A stretch of 7,013 nt of DNA from Armatimonadota bacterium (GCA_020028535.1 JAIBHM010000140.1:1-7013); one strand, 5' to 3'; positions 1 to 6,943 are shown, numbered from the stretch's first letter. Translations and numbers: made by a program. Notes: a model not told the origin generated them from the letters alone.

Positions 1-533
1 CGGCTGTCGAGATTTCCGGTCGGCTCGTCGGCGAGCAGAATCGCCGGACGGTTGGCCAGGGCCCGGGCGATGGCGACACGCTGCTGCTCACCGCCGGAGA
101 GTTCAGGAGCCGTATGGTACATCCGGTGGCCGAGGCCGACGCGCTGCAGCGCCCCGAGGGCGCGCTCCCGCCGCTGCGAGGGCGGAAGACCCGCGTAGAT
201 CATCGGCATCTCCACATTCTTGAGGGCGCTCAGCCGGGGAAGCAGGTTGAACGTCTGGAAGACGAAGCCGATCTCGCGGTTCCGCACGTCGGCGAGATCG
301 TCGTCGCTCATCCGGCTGACGTCGTGGCCATTGAGAATGTACGTCCCCGACGTCGGCCGGTCGAGGCAGCCGATCATGTTCATCAGCGTGGACTTCCCGG
401 ACCCGGACGGCCCCATGATCGCGACGAACTCGCCGCCGGCGACCTCCACGGTGATCCCGCGCAGCGCCGGGACCTCCACCTTCCCGAGGCGGTAAATCTT
501 GGCGATGCCGGTGAGCTGGACGACCGCCGTCAT
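1..533 (-). CDS. ABC transporter ATP-binding protein, LolD/MacB type (C-terminus off the window)
   Basis: Cytoplasmic ATPase that would power a membrane permease, most likely a MacB-type exporter given the adaptor gene beside it. The 177 complete codons present begin at an ATG at 533. They contain the Walker A motif GPSGSGKST (residues 41-49), the Q-loop glutamine (Q93, in FVFQTFNLLP), the ABC signature LSGGEQQR (145-152) and Walker B ILLADEP (165-171) with catalytic E170. The D-loop begins at the edge (NLD, 174-176); the H-loop and C-terminal end lie outside. The spacing and the short loop between Q-loop and signature match the roughly 220-250 residue LolD/MacB/FtsE group. Its start overlaps the stop of the adaptor gene as ATGA (530-533), which indicates translational coupling and a shared transcript. 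Whether the ATPase is a separate subunit or fused to a permease as in classical MacB cannot be seen. The transported substrate is unknown. Confidence 0.95.
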   Translation of the reverse strand, partial: MTAVVQLTGIAKIYRLGKVEVPALRGITVEVAGGEFVAIMGPSGSGKSTLMNMIGCLDRPTSGTYILNGHDVSRMSDDDLADVRNREIGFVFQTFNLLPRLSALKNVEMPMIYAGLPPSQRRERALGALQRVGLGHRMYHTAPELSGGEQQRVAIARALANRPAILLADEPTGNLDS

Positions 534-1957
534 TGCATCGCGCGGATACGCACCCGCACGCCGTCTCGCATCACCGCCGGATCGCCGATCGCGACCACGT
601 CGCCCTCGCGGAGCCCCGACAGGACGTCGGCGTAGAGCTCGTTGCGCTCCCCGATGTTCACCTGACGGCGGTCCAGGACTCCCTTTGTGATCGCGAACAC
701 GTAGTTCACGCCGTTCTCACCGGGCTGCACCGCGTCCATCGGCAGGAGCAGCGCGTTGGGCAAACTGCTCAGGACGAGCCCGACGTCAACGCTGGTGCCC
801 GACCGGAGCCCCGCGGGTTTGTCGAGATCGATCCGGACGCGCACGGTGCGAGTTCCCGCACGGATCTCCACCTGGCCGCCGATCCGCGTCACGTGGCCTG
901 TAAACACCTGGTTCGGATATGCGTCCGCGGTGATCCGCGCGACCTGCCCGACGCGCACCACGTCCACGTCCGCCTCATCGACCTCGGCGGTGATCCATCC
1001 GCCCTCAGAGACGAGGGCGACGACCGGAATGTTCGGCGCGACCGGCGAGCCGGGGCTGAGGTAGACGCGGCTCACCACACCATCAAATGGCGCGGTCAGA
1101 AAAATGCGCTGGCCCCGTGCGCGCGAGGCTCGCGCTGCCGCCTCGGCCTGTCTGGCGTTCGCGCGGGCACTCGCGGCTACGGCTTCTGCCTGGCGGACGT
1201 TGGCCTGGGCACCACGGGCGGCGGCTTCGGCCTGACGCGCCTGCTGGACCGCTGTCTCAACGGCCTCCGGTCTCGCGCCGGCACGCACCGCTGCGTACTG
1301 CGCCACAGCCTGGTCGTACTGCGCCTCCGCAGCCCGAGCCTGTGCACGCGCGGCGTCGACCTGACTCTGCGCGACCGCACCCTGCTGAAACAACTGCTGC
1401 TGAATGGCGAGGTTCCGCCGCGCCTGCTCTCTCGCGCTGTCCGCGGCGGCGAGCGCCGCCTCGGCCTGACGCAACTCCTCGACGCGCGCACCGGACCGGA
1501 CCTGCTGGAGATTCGCCAGCGCGGCCCTGTGCGCAGCATCGGCCTGGACGACCTGCTGCCGCGCAGTCTCAACAGCTGCCGTGGCGCGGACGGCTTCGCT
1601 GCGCGCGGCGTCTGCGGCGGCCGCGGCCTGTTCGGCCGTCGCCTGCATTTCGGTATTGTCGAGCGCGGCCAGAACCTGACCGCGGCGCACGAGTGCGCCC
1701 TCGCGCACGCGTACTTCAGCGATGCGGCCCGGGATCTCAAAGGGCAGCTCGACGGCACGGGTCTCGAAGATTCCTATCACCGGCAACATCACCTCGAGCG
1801 GCCCGCGCCGCACCCGCGCGGCGTCCACCTCAACGCCGCCCCGCATTGATCCGGCCAGCGCCATCCAGAGGACGACGATGACCGCGATCACGGCGAGCGC
1901 TACGATCGCGACCGTACGTGTGCGCACGTCCTTATGATACCGCCCAGGACGGTCCAC
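530..1957 (-). CDS. HlyD/MacA-family membrane-fusion (periplasmic adaptor) protein of an ABC efflux system
   Basis: Adaptor that would link the inner-membrane ABC exporter encoded next to it to an outer channel or the cell exterior. The 475 residues show a short cytoplasmic N-terminus, one transmembrane anchor (about 14-36), the first half of a lipoyl/barrel-sandwich domain (about 75-101, GRIAEVRVREGALVRRGQVL), and a very Ala/Gln/Arg-rich coiled-coil hairpin (about 102-283) with its tip near 189-201. The second lipoyl half follows (about 284-318, TAPFDGVV), then a beta-barrel (about 321-395) and a membrane-proximal domain (about 400-473). It is roughly 100 residues longer than E. coli MacA, and the excess lies in the hairpin. 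The tip reads LFQQGAVAQSQVD; many relatives have Ser or Thr where this has A196, so contact with a TolC-like channel is uncertain. I used the GTG at 1957, which has no clear ribosome binding site; a GTG at 1927, just before the anchor, is a real alternative. Confidence 0.9.
   Translation of the reverse strand: MDRPGRYHKDVRTRTVAIVALAVIAVIVVLWMALAGSMRGGVEVDAARVRRGPLEVMLPVIGIFETRAVELPFEIPGRIAEVRVREGALVRRGQVLAALDNTEMQATAEQAAAAADAARSEAVRATAAVETARQQVVQADAAHRAALANLQQVRSGARVEELRQAEAALAAADSAREQARRNLAIQQQLFQQGAVAQSQVDAARAQARAAEAQYDQAVAQYAAVRAGARPEAVETAVQQARQAEAAARGAQANVRQAEAVAASARANARQAEAAARASRARGQRIFLTAPFDGVVSRVYLSPGSPVAPNIPVVALVSEGGWITAEVDEADVDVVRVGQVARITADAYPNQVFTGHVTRIGGQVEIRAGTRTVRVRIDLDKPAGLRSGTSVDVGLVLSSLPNALLLPMDAVQPGENGVNYVFAITKGVLDRRQVNIGERNELYADVLSGLREGDVVAIGDPAVMRDGVRVRIRAMQ
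1115..1240 (-). repeat. Three in-frame 42-nt tandem repeats inside the adaptor's coiled coil
   Basis: Residues 240-281 of the adaptor are three consecutive 14-residue units: ARQAEAAARGAQAN, VRQAEAVAASARAN and ARQAEAAARASRAR. Fourteen residues equal two heptads, so each copy keeps the coiled-coil register. A related stretch, RQAEAALAAADSAR (163-176), lies on the opposite arm of the hairpin. The copies are similar but not identical in DNA, so they look like old duplications and not a recent expansion. Confidence 0.75.
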
Positions 1958-2221
1958 AGACTACAGTCGGTCCATGCACAGATGTGATCCGAAAAGTTAC
2001 TTTGGGGGTGGTTTACGGGGTTACGGGACGCGGGGAAAAAGTCAGGGCAGAATCAAGGACCGTGCAAGGCACACGCCGTAGCGGCCTGAGCTCGCGACTC
2101 CAACCGTCACGCACGGGAAGTCCCCGCACGGCCCAGGTGGGGTTGCTTCTTCGTGCAGCCCTTTCCTCCTGCGGCATGGACGCAAGGAGCGGCGAAAAGT
2201 TCTGCTGAAGTCGAAGAGATC
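1958..2221. promoter_or_regulatory. Divergent intergenic region between the efflux pair and the reductase gene
   Basis: This 264-bp gap is the only stretch without a convincing gene and must hold the promoters for both directions. It is less GC-rich around 1985-2045 than its flanks. It contains a short palindrome (1993-2003), a direct repeat of TTACGGG near 2013-2026, and an AAGGAG Shine-Dalgarno-like hexamer (2184-2189) that is 33 nt from the reductase ATG and has no in-frame start at the right distance. No strong -35/-10 pair or terminator hairpin is visible. Short open frames here have no recognisable protein features. Confidence 0.6.
1993..2003. promoter_or_regulatory. Small palindrome AAAGTTACTTT, possible operator
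   Basis: Two perfect 5-nt arms (AAAGT and ACTTT) flank a single central T inside the divergent promoter region. The site lies 36 bp upstream of the adaptor GTG at 1957 and about 220 bp upstream of the reductase ATG. That position suits a regulator of the efflux operon, but an 11-bp palindrome can occur by chance and no regulator gene lies nearby. Confidence 0.2.
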
Positions 2222-3139
2222 ATGCACATCGCCGTCGTCGGCGCCGGGGGCGTGGGAGGATACTACGGCGCGCTGCTTCAGCAATCGGGGCAGCGGGTGA
2301 GCTTTCTCGCCCGGGGCGCGCATCTGGAGGCGATGCGATCGCGCGGTCTACGGGTCGAGTCCACCGCCGCGGAGCCGGTGACGCTTCGGGTGACGGCCAC
2401 TGATCACCCTGGCCAGATCGGCCGCGTGGACCTCGTGCTTTTCACAGTGAAAGCGTTTGACAGCGCGACGGCCGCGGCGCAGCTTCCTCCCCTCCTGGGC
2501 CCCGAGACGGGCGTCCTCACGCTGCAAAACGGCGTGGACAGCGTCGACGTGCTTGCCGAGCACGTGGGCCGGGCGCATGTGCTGGGAGGTCTCTGTCAGA
2601 TCTTCTGCACCCTGGCTGCGCCCGGGTTCATCAAACACACCGGGGGATTGCGGCGGGTGGTGCTTGGCGAGCTGGACGGCCGCGTGACGCCGCGGGTGCA
2701 GTCTGCCCATGAGGCCTTCAAGGCGACCGGGGTGCCGGCTGAGCTATCCCCGCAGATCCTGGTGGACATGTGGGAGAAGTACATCTTTATCAACGCCCAG
2801 GGTGGCCTGACGGCGCTGACACGACTGCCGATCGGCGTGATCCGGGAGACATCCGAGACGTTTGAGATGTACCTGGACGTCGTCGACGAGGTGGCTGCGG
2901 TGGGACGAGCGCATGGCGTCGCGATTCCGGACGGCCAGCGTGAGCGGGTGAGGAAGGTCGCGCTCGCGCTCGATCCCGGCGCCTACTCTTCACTCCACAA
3001 CGACGTCATCGCCGGCCGGCGCACCGAATTGGAGACACTCTTGGGAACCGTCGTCCGCCTCGGGCGGGCGCACGGCGTCCCGACACCCTCCTCGCGCGCG
3101 ATCTACGCGGCCCTCAAGCCGCATGACAAACTCGCTTAG
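2222..3139 (+). CDS. 2-dehydropantoate 2-reductase (ketopantoate reductase) family protein
   Basis: Cytoplasmic NADPH-dependent reductase; the named reaction of the family is ketopantoate to pantoate in pantothenate/CoA synthesis. The 305 residues match the usual length of about 300. The Rossmann motif GAGGVGGYYG is at residues 7-16, followed by VKAFD (76-80) and LQNGVDSVD (101-109, with N103). The catalytic lysine is K186 in WEKYIFIN, then GLTALTRLPIG (195-205), and TELE (268-271, probable catalytic E269) follows SSLHNDVIAGRR. I chose the ATG at 2222 because the nucleotide-binding strand begins at once (MHIAVVGAGG); a GTG at 2153 would add 23 unrelated residues. A GAAGAG at 2213-2218 is a weak, close ribosome site. 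The Asn found two turns after the catalytic Lys in E. coli PanE is replaced here by glycine. With no panB or panC beside it, another 2-oxoacid substrate is possible, so I give no symbol. Confidence 0.88.
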   Translation: MHIAVVGAGGVGGYYGALLQQSGQRVSFLARGAHLEAMRSRGLRVESTAAEPVTLRVTATDHPGQIGRVDLVLFTVKAFDSATAAAQLPPLLGPETGVLTLQNGVDSVDVLAEHVGRAHVLGGLCQIFCTLAAPGFIKHTGGLRRVVLGELDGRVTPRVQSAHEAFKATGVPAELSPQILVDMWEKYIFINAQGGLTALTRLPIGVIRETSETFEMYLDVVDEVAAVGRAHGVAIPDGQRERVRKVALALDPGAYSSLHNDVIAGRRTELETLLGTVVRLGRAHGVPTPSSRAIYAALKPHDKLA

Positions 3140-3876
3140 GGCCGTGTGGCCACGAAGATCGCATCTTCACTTTCGATCGAGAACGGCTCCCCACCCAATC
3201 CGCCGTAGACCGCGTCGAGCCGCAGTCCGGCCCGCTCGAAGAGGGCACGCATCTCCACAACCGTGTAGGCCCGGATGGAGTGCCACCATGAATCCCGGCG
3301 GCCATCCGGAAAGAAGGCGGTATTGGTCCAATTCAACCGGCCCTTGAGGTGATCGTACTCCCACTCCTCGACCTCCACGACGTCGCCGGTGTGATCCACC
3401 TGGTGCCGGTCGAAATAGCGGATCTCGAACTCGCGGTTCCAGGACTCCATCAGAAACCGGCCGCCGGGTCGGAGCGCGCCCGCGATCCCGTGGAGCATTG
3501 CGAGGTGTTCCTCGTCGGTCTCAAAGTAGCCGAATGAAAGAAACATGGTGATGGCGAGGTCGAATTCCCCCTCGAACGGCAGCCGGCGCGCGTCCACGAC
3601 GCGGAAGTCCACCTTGGCCCCCGCCGCTTCCGCTTTCTCCCGGCCGCGGGCGATCTGCACCTCTGACGCATCGACGCCGGTCACGGAGAATCCACGCCGG
3701 GCGAACTCCAGGGCATGCCGGCCGTATCCACACGGGACGTCGAGCACGCGGGCCGGCGGCTTGAGGTCCAGCAGCCGGACGATGTCCCGGACCTGCTCGA
3801 CCGCCTTCCGCGTGTCGGCCTCTTCGTAGAGCTCAAAGTAGATCGGTGAGTTGAAGAGTTTCTGCCACCATTCCAT
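3136..3876 (-). CDS. Class I SAM-dependent methyltransferase, substrate unknown
   Basis: Soluble 246-residue methyltransferase. The N-terminus MEWWQKLFNSPIYFELY resembles a widespread group starting with a WW..LF cap. Motif I is VLDVPCGYGRH (44-54). The acidic residue expected to hold the SAM ribose is D69 in VTGVDAS, followed by D95 (VVDARRLPF), the motif IV-like strand FDLAITMFLSFGYF (105-118) and LRPGGRFLMES (135-145). The C-terminal 100 residues form a mixed region ending SEDAIFVATRP that does not reveal the acceptor. It begins 15 bp after hpaD and is almost certainly in that transcript. No Shine-Dalgarno is visible before the ATG (the preceding bases are GGCGCCCCCC), so it may depend on coupling to hpaD. 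Its stop overlaps the stop of the convergent reductase gene. Methylation of a catechol or phenolic intermediate is only an idea from context. Confidence 0.88.
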   Translation of the reverse strand: MEWWQKLFNSPIYFELYEEADTRKAVEQVRDIVRLLDLKPPARVLDVPCGYGRHALEFARRGFSVTGVDASEVQIARGREKAEAAGAKVDFRVVDARRLPFEGEFDLAITMFLSFGYFETDEEHLAMLHGIAGALRPGGRFLMESWNREFEIRYFDRHQVDHTGDVVEVEEWEYDHLKGRLNWTNTAFFPDGRRDSWWHSIRAYTVVEMRALFERAGLRLDAVYGGLGGEPFSIESEDAIFVATRP

Positions 3877-3887
3877 GGGGGGCGCCG

Positions 3888-3900
3888 GTGACTATGTCAC
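3888..3900. repeat. Inverted repeat GTGAC-TAT-GTCAC covering the hpaD stop codon
   Basis: A perfect 5-bp inverted repeat with a 3-nt centre sits exactly on the hpaD TAG (3892-3894), beside a GGCGCC palindrome (3881-3886), in the 15-bp gap before the methyltransferase. There is no T-run, so it is not a standard terminator. It could form a small hairpin in the transcript or be a protein site, or it may be chance. Confidence 0.3.
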
Positions 3901-4899
3901 GAAGGACGGCCGGTCGGCCAGCAGCGGGGCCTTGGGCTCGATCAATGAGCCGTCCGCGATCGACTCGACGTGCGATGCCTCGTCGAACCAGGACTTCGGG
4001 GGGACGTGTCCCCAGAACGTGGCGCGGCGCGGATCATTGATGCTCCAGCGGATGGGCGTCCAGTCGGGATCGGCAATGAGGTAGTCGCTGGCGTACAACT
4101 CAATGCGGTTGTGGTCGCCATCGCGCACATAGACGAACAGCGCGTTGCTGAGCCCGTGGCGGCCCGGTCCACGCTCGATCGCGTCCTGGTGCCCCGCGCC
4201 CGCCAGGATGTCGCAGGCGCGCAGCACGCTCGAGGCGTCGGGGACCCAGAATCCGGCGTGATGCACGCGCGGACCGATCCCGTTCATGAGCGCGATGTCG
4301 TGCACATTTTGCTTGCGGTGCAGCCACGCCGCCCACAGGCGCGCCGGCTGCTCGTCGGTCTCGGTGTACTCCGAGCACCAGAACCCCCACTCGCGTGTGT
4401 ACCAGTCGTAGGCCTTCTGCACGTCGGGCACCTGCACGTTGACATGGTCGATGCGCATGACGTGCGGGCCGCGGTACAGGTCGAACCGCTGCAGGCGGCG
4501 CTCCACCTGGTCCATCCGATGGTAGAACTCGACGGGCAGGCCGGTCGGGTCCTGGACCCGCAGCGCCCTCCCCTGCCCTTCTTCGGCCCCGTCCTCCATC
4601 CAGCGTGTCCGGAGCCCCGCCTGTGCGGAACTGCGCTGCAGCCGGTCAAGGTCGTCCTCCGACGCCACGCGAAACGCGAAGTGCGACACACCGGGAGAGG
4701 CTGCCCTGCGCAGCACGAAGCTATGATGTTCCCGCTCCTCCAGCCCGCGCAGATACGCGCGGTCGCGGTCGTGCGAGGTCTCGACGAAGCCGAGCAGATC
4801 CACGTAGAACTCTCGGGCGCGGTCCAGTTGCGTCACGCGGTATTCGACATGGCCCAGCCGGAGGATCTGCGCGCCGCTCGCGCCGTTTCTGGAGACCAC
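3892..4899 (-). CDS. hpaD: 3,4-dihydroxyphenylacetate (homoprotocatechuate) 2,3-dioxygenase, VOC-fold extradiol type
   Basis: Opens the ring of homoprotocatechuate next to the hydroxyls (meta cleavage) using Fe(II) or Mn(II), giving 5-carboxymethyl-2-hydroxymuconate semialdehyde. The 335 residues form an N-terminal VOC module (about 13-128) and a catalytic one (about 148-270). Probable metal ligands are H152 (IDHVNV), H214 (RVHHAGFWV) and E267 (HNRIELYA). H200 (NVHDIAL), H248 (GRHGL) and Y257 match the second-sphere residues known from Brevibacterium homoprotocatechuate dioxygenase, and most of these fall at the same residue number. The tail motif DPRRATFWGH (289-298) is typical of this enzyme. 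It is unrelated in fold to the LigB-type enzyme called HpaD in E. coli. The GTG at 4899 is preceded directly by an in-frame TGA, so the gene cannot start earlier; it overlaps hpaC by 67 bp and has no proper ribosome site. A related catechol substrate cannot be excluded. Confidence 0.92.
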   Translation of the reverse strand: MVSRNGASGAQILRLGHVEYRVTQLDRAREFYVDLLGFVETSHDRDRAYLRGLEEREHHSFVLRRAASPGVSHFAFRVASEDDLDRLQRSSAQAGLRTRWMEDGAEEGQGRALRVQDPTGLPVEFYHRMDQVERRLQRFDLYRGPHVMRIDHVNVQVPDVQKAYDWYTREWGFWCSEYTETDEQPARLWAAWLHRKQNVHDIALMNGIGPRVHHAGFWVPDASSVLRACDILAGAGHQDAIERGPGRHGLSNALFVYVRDGDHNRIELYASDYLIADPDWTPIRWSINDPRRATFWGHVPPKSWFDEASHVESIADGSLIEPKAPLLADRPSFVT

Positions 4900-5450
4900 T
4901 CACCGTAATAGATCTGCACCGCTTTGTCTTTCCACATGTCGGGGGCGGGGGCGGCCTCGACGTCCGAAAGCCGCCGGTACCGCCCGGCGAAGAACACCAG
5001 GGGCTGCGCGGAGGCATCTCCTTCGTGGAGCGCGATCACCCGCCCGAGGACGATCCAGTGATCACCGGCTTCGATTGATCGCTCGGTGCGGCACCCGATC
5101 GTCGCCAGCGCACCAATCAGTCTGGGGCCGCCCTCCCACGGGGTGAAGCGAAATTCAGGCGGGGTCGCCATCTTCCAGGACCCGGCGAAATAGCGCGACA
5201 GCACCTCTTGATCGTGCGTGAGGATGTTGAGCGAGAACCCCCCGGCCTGCTCGATGAACGGATACATGCGGGCCTGCTTGCCCACGCAGGCGAGGACGAG
5301 CAGCGGGTCGAGCGAGACTGAGGTGACGGCATTGGCGGTCATGCCGTGCACGTCATCGGCGTGCTGCGCGGCCAGCACTGTGACGCCAGTGGCAAACAGA
5401 CCCATCACCCGCCGGAACCGGTTAGGGTCGACAGCCAGGTCCGGCGTCAT
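4833..5450 (-). CDS. hpaC: Flavin reductase, small component of 4-hydroxyphenylacetate 3-monooxygenase
   Basis: NAD(P)H:flavin oxidoreductase that would deliver diffusible FADH2 to the oxygenase encoded just upstream. The 205 residues carry the flavin-reductase-like split-barrel features: FATGVTVLA (19-27), HGMTANAVTSVSLDP (35-49) for flavin binding, FSLNIL (72-77), GDHWIVLGRV (129-138) and PLVFFAGRYRRL (150-161). The family core normally ends near that last strand. Here about 44 more residues follow, including MWKDKAVQIYYGEW (172-185) and a basic Ala/Arg tail whose codons overlap hpaD. The ATG at 5450 overlaps the hpaB stop as ATGA (5447-5450), with AAAGG directly before it, so translation is coupled to hpaB. 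An open frame extends 27 codons further upstream but only overlays the hpaB end. FAD versus FMN and NADH versus NADPH preference cannot be read from sequence. Confidence 0.9.
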   Translation of the reverse strand: MTPDLAVDPNRFRRVMGLFATGVTVLAAQHADDVHGMTANAVTSVSLDPLLVLACVGKQARMYPFIEQAGGFSLNILTHDQEVLSRYFAGSWKMATPPEFRFTPWEGGPRLIGALATIGCRTERSIEAGDHWIVLGRVIALHEGDASAQPLVFFAGRYRRLSDVEAAPAPDMWKDKAVQIYYGEWSPETARAARRSSGWAMSNTA

Positions 5451-6937
5451 CCTTTGGACGCGGGCGTCGTCGCCGGCGCCTCCTCCGCTTCCGCTTCGCG
5501 CGCCAGGAACTCGCGCACGCGGTCGACGCACGGCTGCCGGTCGTACGACCCGAACGTCGCCATCTGCATCCGCACGGGATCCCCGAAGAAGAACCGCTCG
5601 TAAATCACCTGCCGGGTCCCGAAGGAGCTCAAGGCGACATCCCAGGCCAGCCGAAACAGGCGGATCCGCTCGGCCGCGGGCATGCGTGCCGCCTGGAAAT
5701 ACTTGTCGATCAGCGGCCGGAGCTCGCTGTCCAGGTCGGCTTTCGTCGGCCGCGCCATCATCCCGCTCGCCCCGAGCAATTGCAGGATCTCGATCATCCG
5801 CGGGTACATCCAGGTGAACATGTTGCGCGCCGCATCGAGCGGCGGCCAGGCCGGCGTCATCACGCCCCAGCGGTCAATCGCCGCGTCCGCCTCGCTGGCC
5901 CGGGCGAACGCCTTCATCGCCTCGAGGTAGTAAATGATCTCCGCGATCTTCCCCTGGACATGCTGGAATTGCTCGATGGCGATCGCGTCCACCATCAACG
6001 ACGCCAGGCCGAGGATGAACTCGGTCTTGGCGATGTTCTTGGTGACCACCTGATGCGCCATGTGGGCCACGGCCCCCGTGGCGGAGAACGCTTTGTTGGC
6101 GCGCTCGACGTCGCCGCGCAGAAAGACGCGCTCCCAGGGCACGAGCACGTCGTCGAAGATCACGACGGCGTCCATCTCCTCGAACCGGCTGCTGAGCGGG
6201 TAATCGAACGCCGTGCCGGTGGGGTCAAAGGTCTCGCGGCAGAGAAACCGCAGCCCGGGCGTACCGCACGGGATGGCGAAGGCGAACGCGTAGGGGCGGT
6301 CCTCGTCTTGGCCCCGGAGCAGCGTGGAAGGAAAAACCATGATTTCATCCGAGATGGGCAGCGTCGCCAGCATACGCGCCCCCGTGATCACGATCCCCCG
6401 GTCGCTTTCGCGCACGACGCTCGCGGCCAGCTGGGGATCAGGCTGACCTGCGGGGCCAACGGATCGGTTGGCCTGCGGGTTGATCAAGGTATGGGTCAGG
6501 CACAGGTCCCGCTCGCGGACCAGGTCGTAGTACCGCCTGACGTTCTGCGCGAAGCGCGGGTCGTTCTCGCCGCAGTAGTCTGCGGCGGCTGCGAAGGCCA
6601 TGACCGCGCGGTTCAGGTAATCCGGGGACCGGCCCAGCATCCCGCCCGAGTAGTCGCTCCAAATCTTCATCATGCGGCGGACGCGGACCAGGTCGTCGCG
6701 TGTGCGGGGGGGCAGAAACGAGAGACCGACGCGCTCCCCGCTGCTGGGGGAGACGTAGGTCATCTCATCTCGGCGGGCCGGATCGTGCTGCAGGTCGTAG
6801 AGCGCGGCGATGCTGCGGACAACGTTCTGGAACGCCGGGTGAGTAACGACGTCATCCACGCGCCCGCCGGCGATCCACACGTCGCGCGGCTGCTTGCGCA
6901 GTCCCTCGACGAACTGCTGGCCCGTTCTAGCGGGCAT
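5447..6937 (-). CDS. hpaB: 4-hydroxyphenylacetate 3-monooxygenase, oxygenase component (FADH2-dependent)
   Basis: Uses FADH2 and O2 to ortho-hydroxylate 4-hydroxyphenylacetate to 3,4-dihydroxyphenylacetate; acts in the cytoplasm with HpaC. The 496 residues have the acyl-CoA dehydrogenase-like architecture of the HpaB family and are close in length to the Thermus enzyme. Visible signatures are GRSPDYLNR (102-110), holding R103 and Y107, and H149 in LTHTLINPQ; these correspond to the substrate-site Arg, Tyr and His of Thermus HpaB. Others are ITGARMLATLPISDEIMVFP (184-203), FDYPLSSRFEEMDAVVIFDD (244-263), VPWERVF (266-272), and a helical C-terminal part with GKIAEIIYYLEAM (329-341) and SSFGTRQVIYERFFFGDP (437-454). 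The last 15 residues are a low-complexity Ala/Glu tail. The ATG at 6937 has a good ribosome site. Family members also hydroxylate other phenols (for example 4-coumarate or chlorophenols), so the substrate rests on the neighbouring hpaD. Confidence 0.93.
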   Translation of the reverse strand: MPARTGQQFVEGLRKQPRDVWIAGGRVDDVVTHPAFQNVVRSIAALYDLQHDPARRDEMTYVSPSSGERVGLSFLPPRTRDDLVRVRRMMKIWSDYSGGMLGRSPDYLNRAVMAFAAAADYCGENDPRFAQNVRRYYDLVRERDLCLTHTLINPQANRSVGPAGQPDPQLAASVVRESDRGIVITGARMLATLPISDEIMVFPSTLLRGQDEDRPYAFAFAIPCGTPGLRFLCRETFDPTGTAFDYPLSSRFEEMDAVVIFDDVLVPWERVFLRGDVERANKAFSATGAVAHMAHQVVTKNIAKTEFILGLASLMVDAIAIEQFQHVQGKIAEIIYYLEAMKAFARASEADAAIDRWGVMTPAWPPLDAARNMFTWMYPRMIEILQLLGASGMMARPTKADLDSELRPLIDKYFQAARMPAAERIRLFRLAWDVALSSFGTRQVIYERFFFGDPVRMQMATFGSYDRQPCVDRVREFLAREAEAEEAPATTPASKG

Positions 6938-6943
6938 GGGGCT

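Noticed and set aside
1..533. LSGGEQQR in place of LSGGQQQR as an unusual ABC signature
   Set aside because: This variant is common in LolD-type ATPases and does not suggest loss of function.
114..635. 173-codon plus-strand frame opposite the ABC ATPase
   Set aside because: The minus strand carries Walker A, signature and Walker B motifs; this frame has none.
533..1849. 438-codon open frame on the plus strand antisense to the adaptor gene
   Set aside because: It mirrors the Ala-rich coding strand of a clear HlyD protein. The translation is Arg/His/Leu-rich with no domain, and long antisense frames are expected at this GC content.
2095..2150. CAACC...GGTTG pairing and repeated CGCACGG in the divergent gap as a riboswitch or structured RNA
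   Set aside because: The arms are 5 nt long and about 35-45 nt apart, and no known riboswitch core is recognisable.
2176..2208. Ten-residue open frame just before the reductase, with an AAGGAG inside it, as a leader peptide
   Set aside because: No ribosome site precedes it, there is no run of regulatory codons, and no attenuator hairpin follows.
3154..3168. Perfect inverted repeat GAAGAT-CGC-ATCTTC just past the reductase stop, as a terminator
   Set aside because: The 6-bp, A/T-containing stem is weak, it is followed by only three Ts, and it lies inside the methyltransferase coding sequence.
3970..4908. 312-codon plus-strand frame opposite hpaD
   Set aside because: It is a shadow of a gene with intact active-site residues; the translation is low-complexity Val/Arg/Ala without recognisable motifs.
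5218..5817. 199-codon plus-strand frame across the hpaC/hpaB junction
   Set aside because: It is antisense to two well-supported genes and its product is Arg/Ser/Pro-rich filler.
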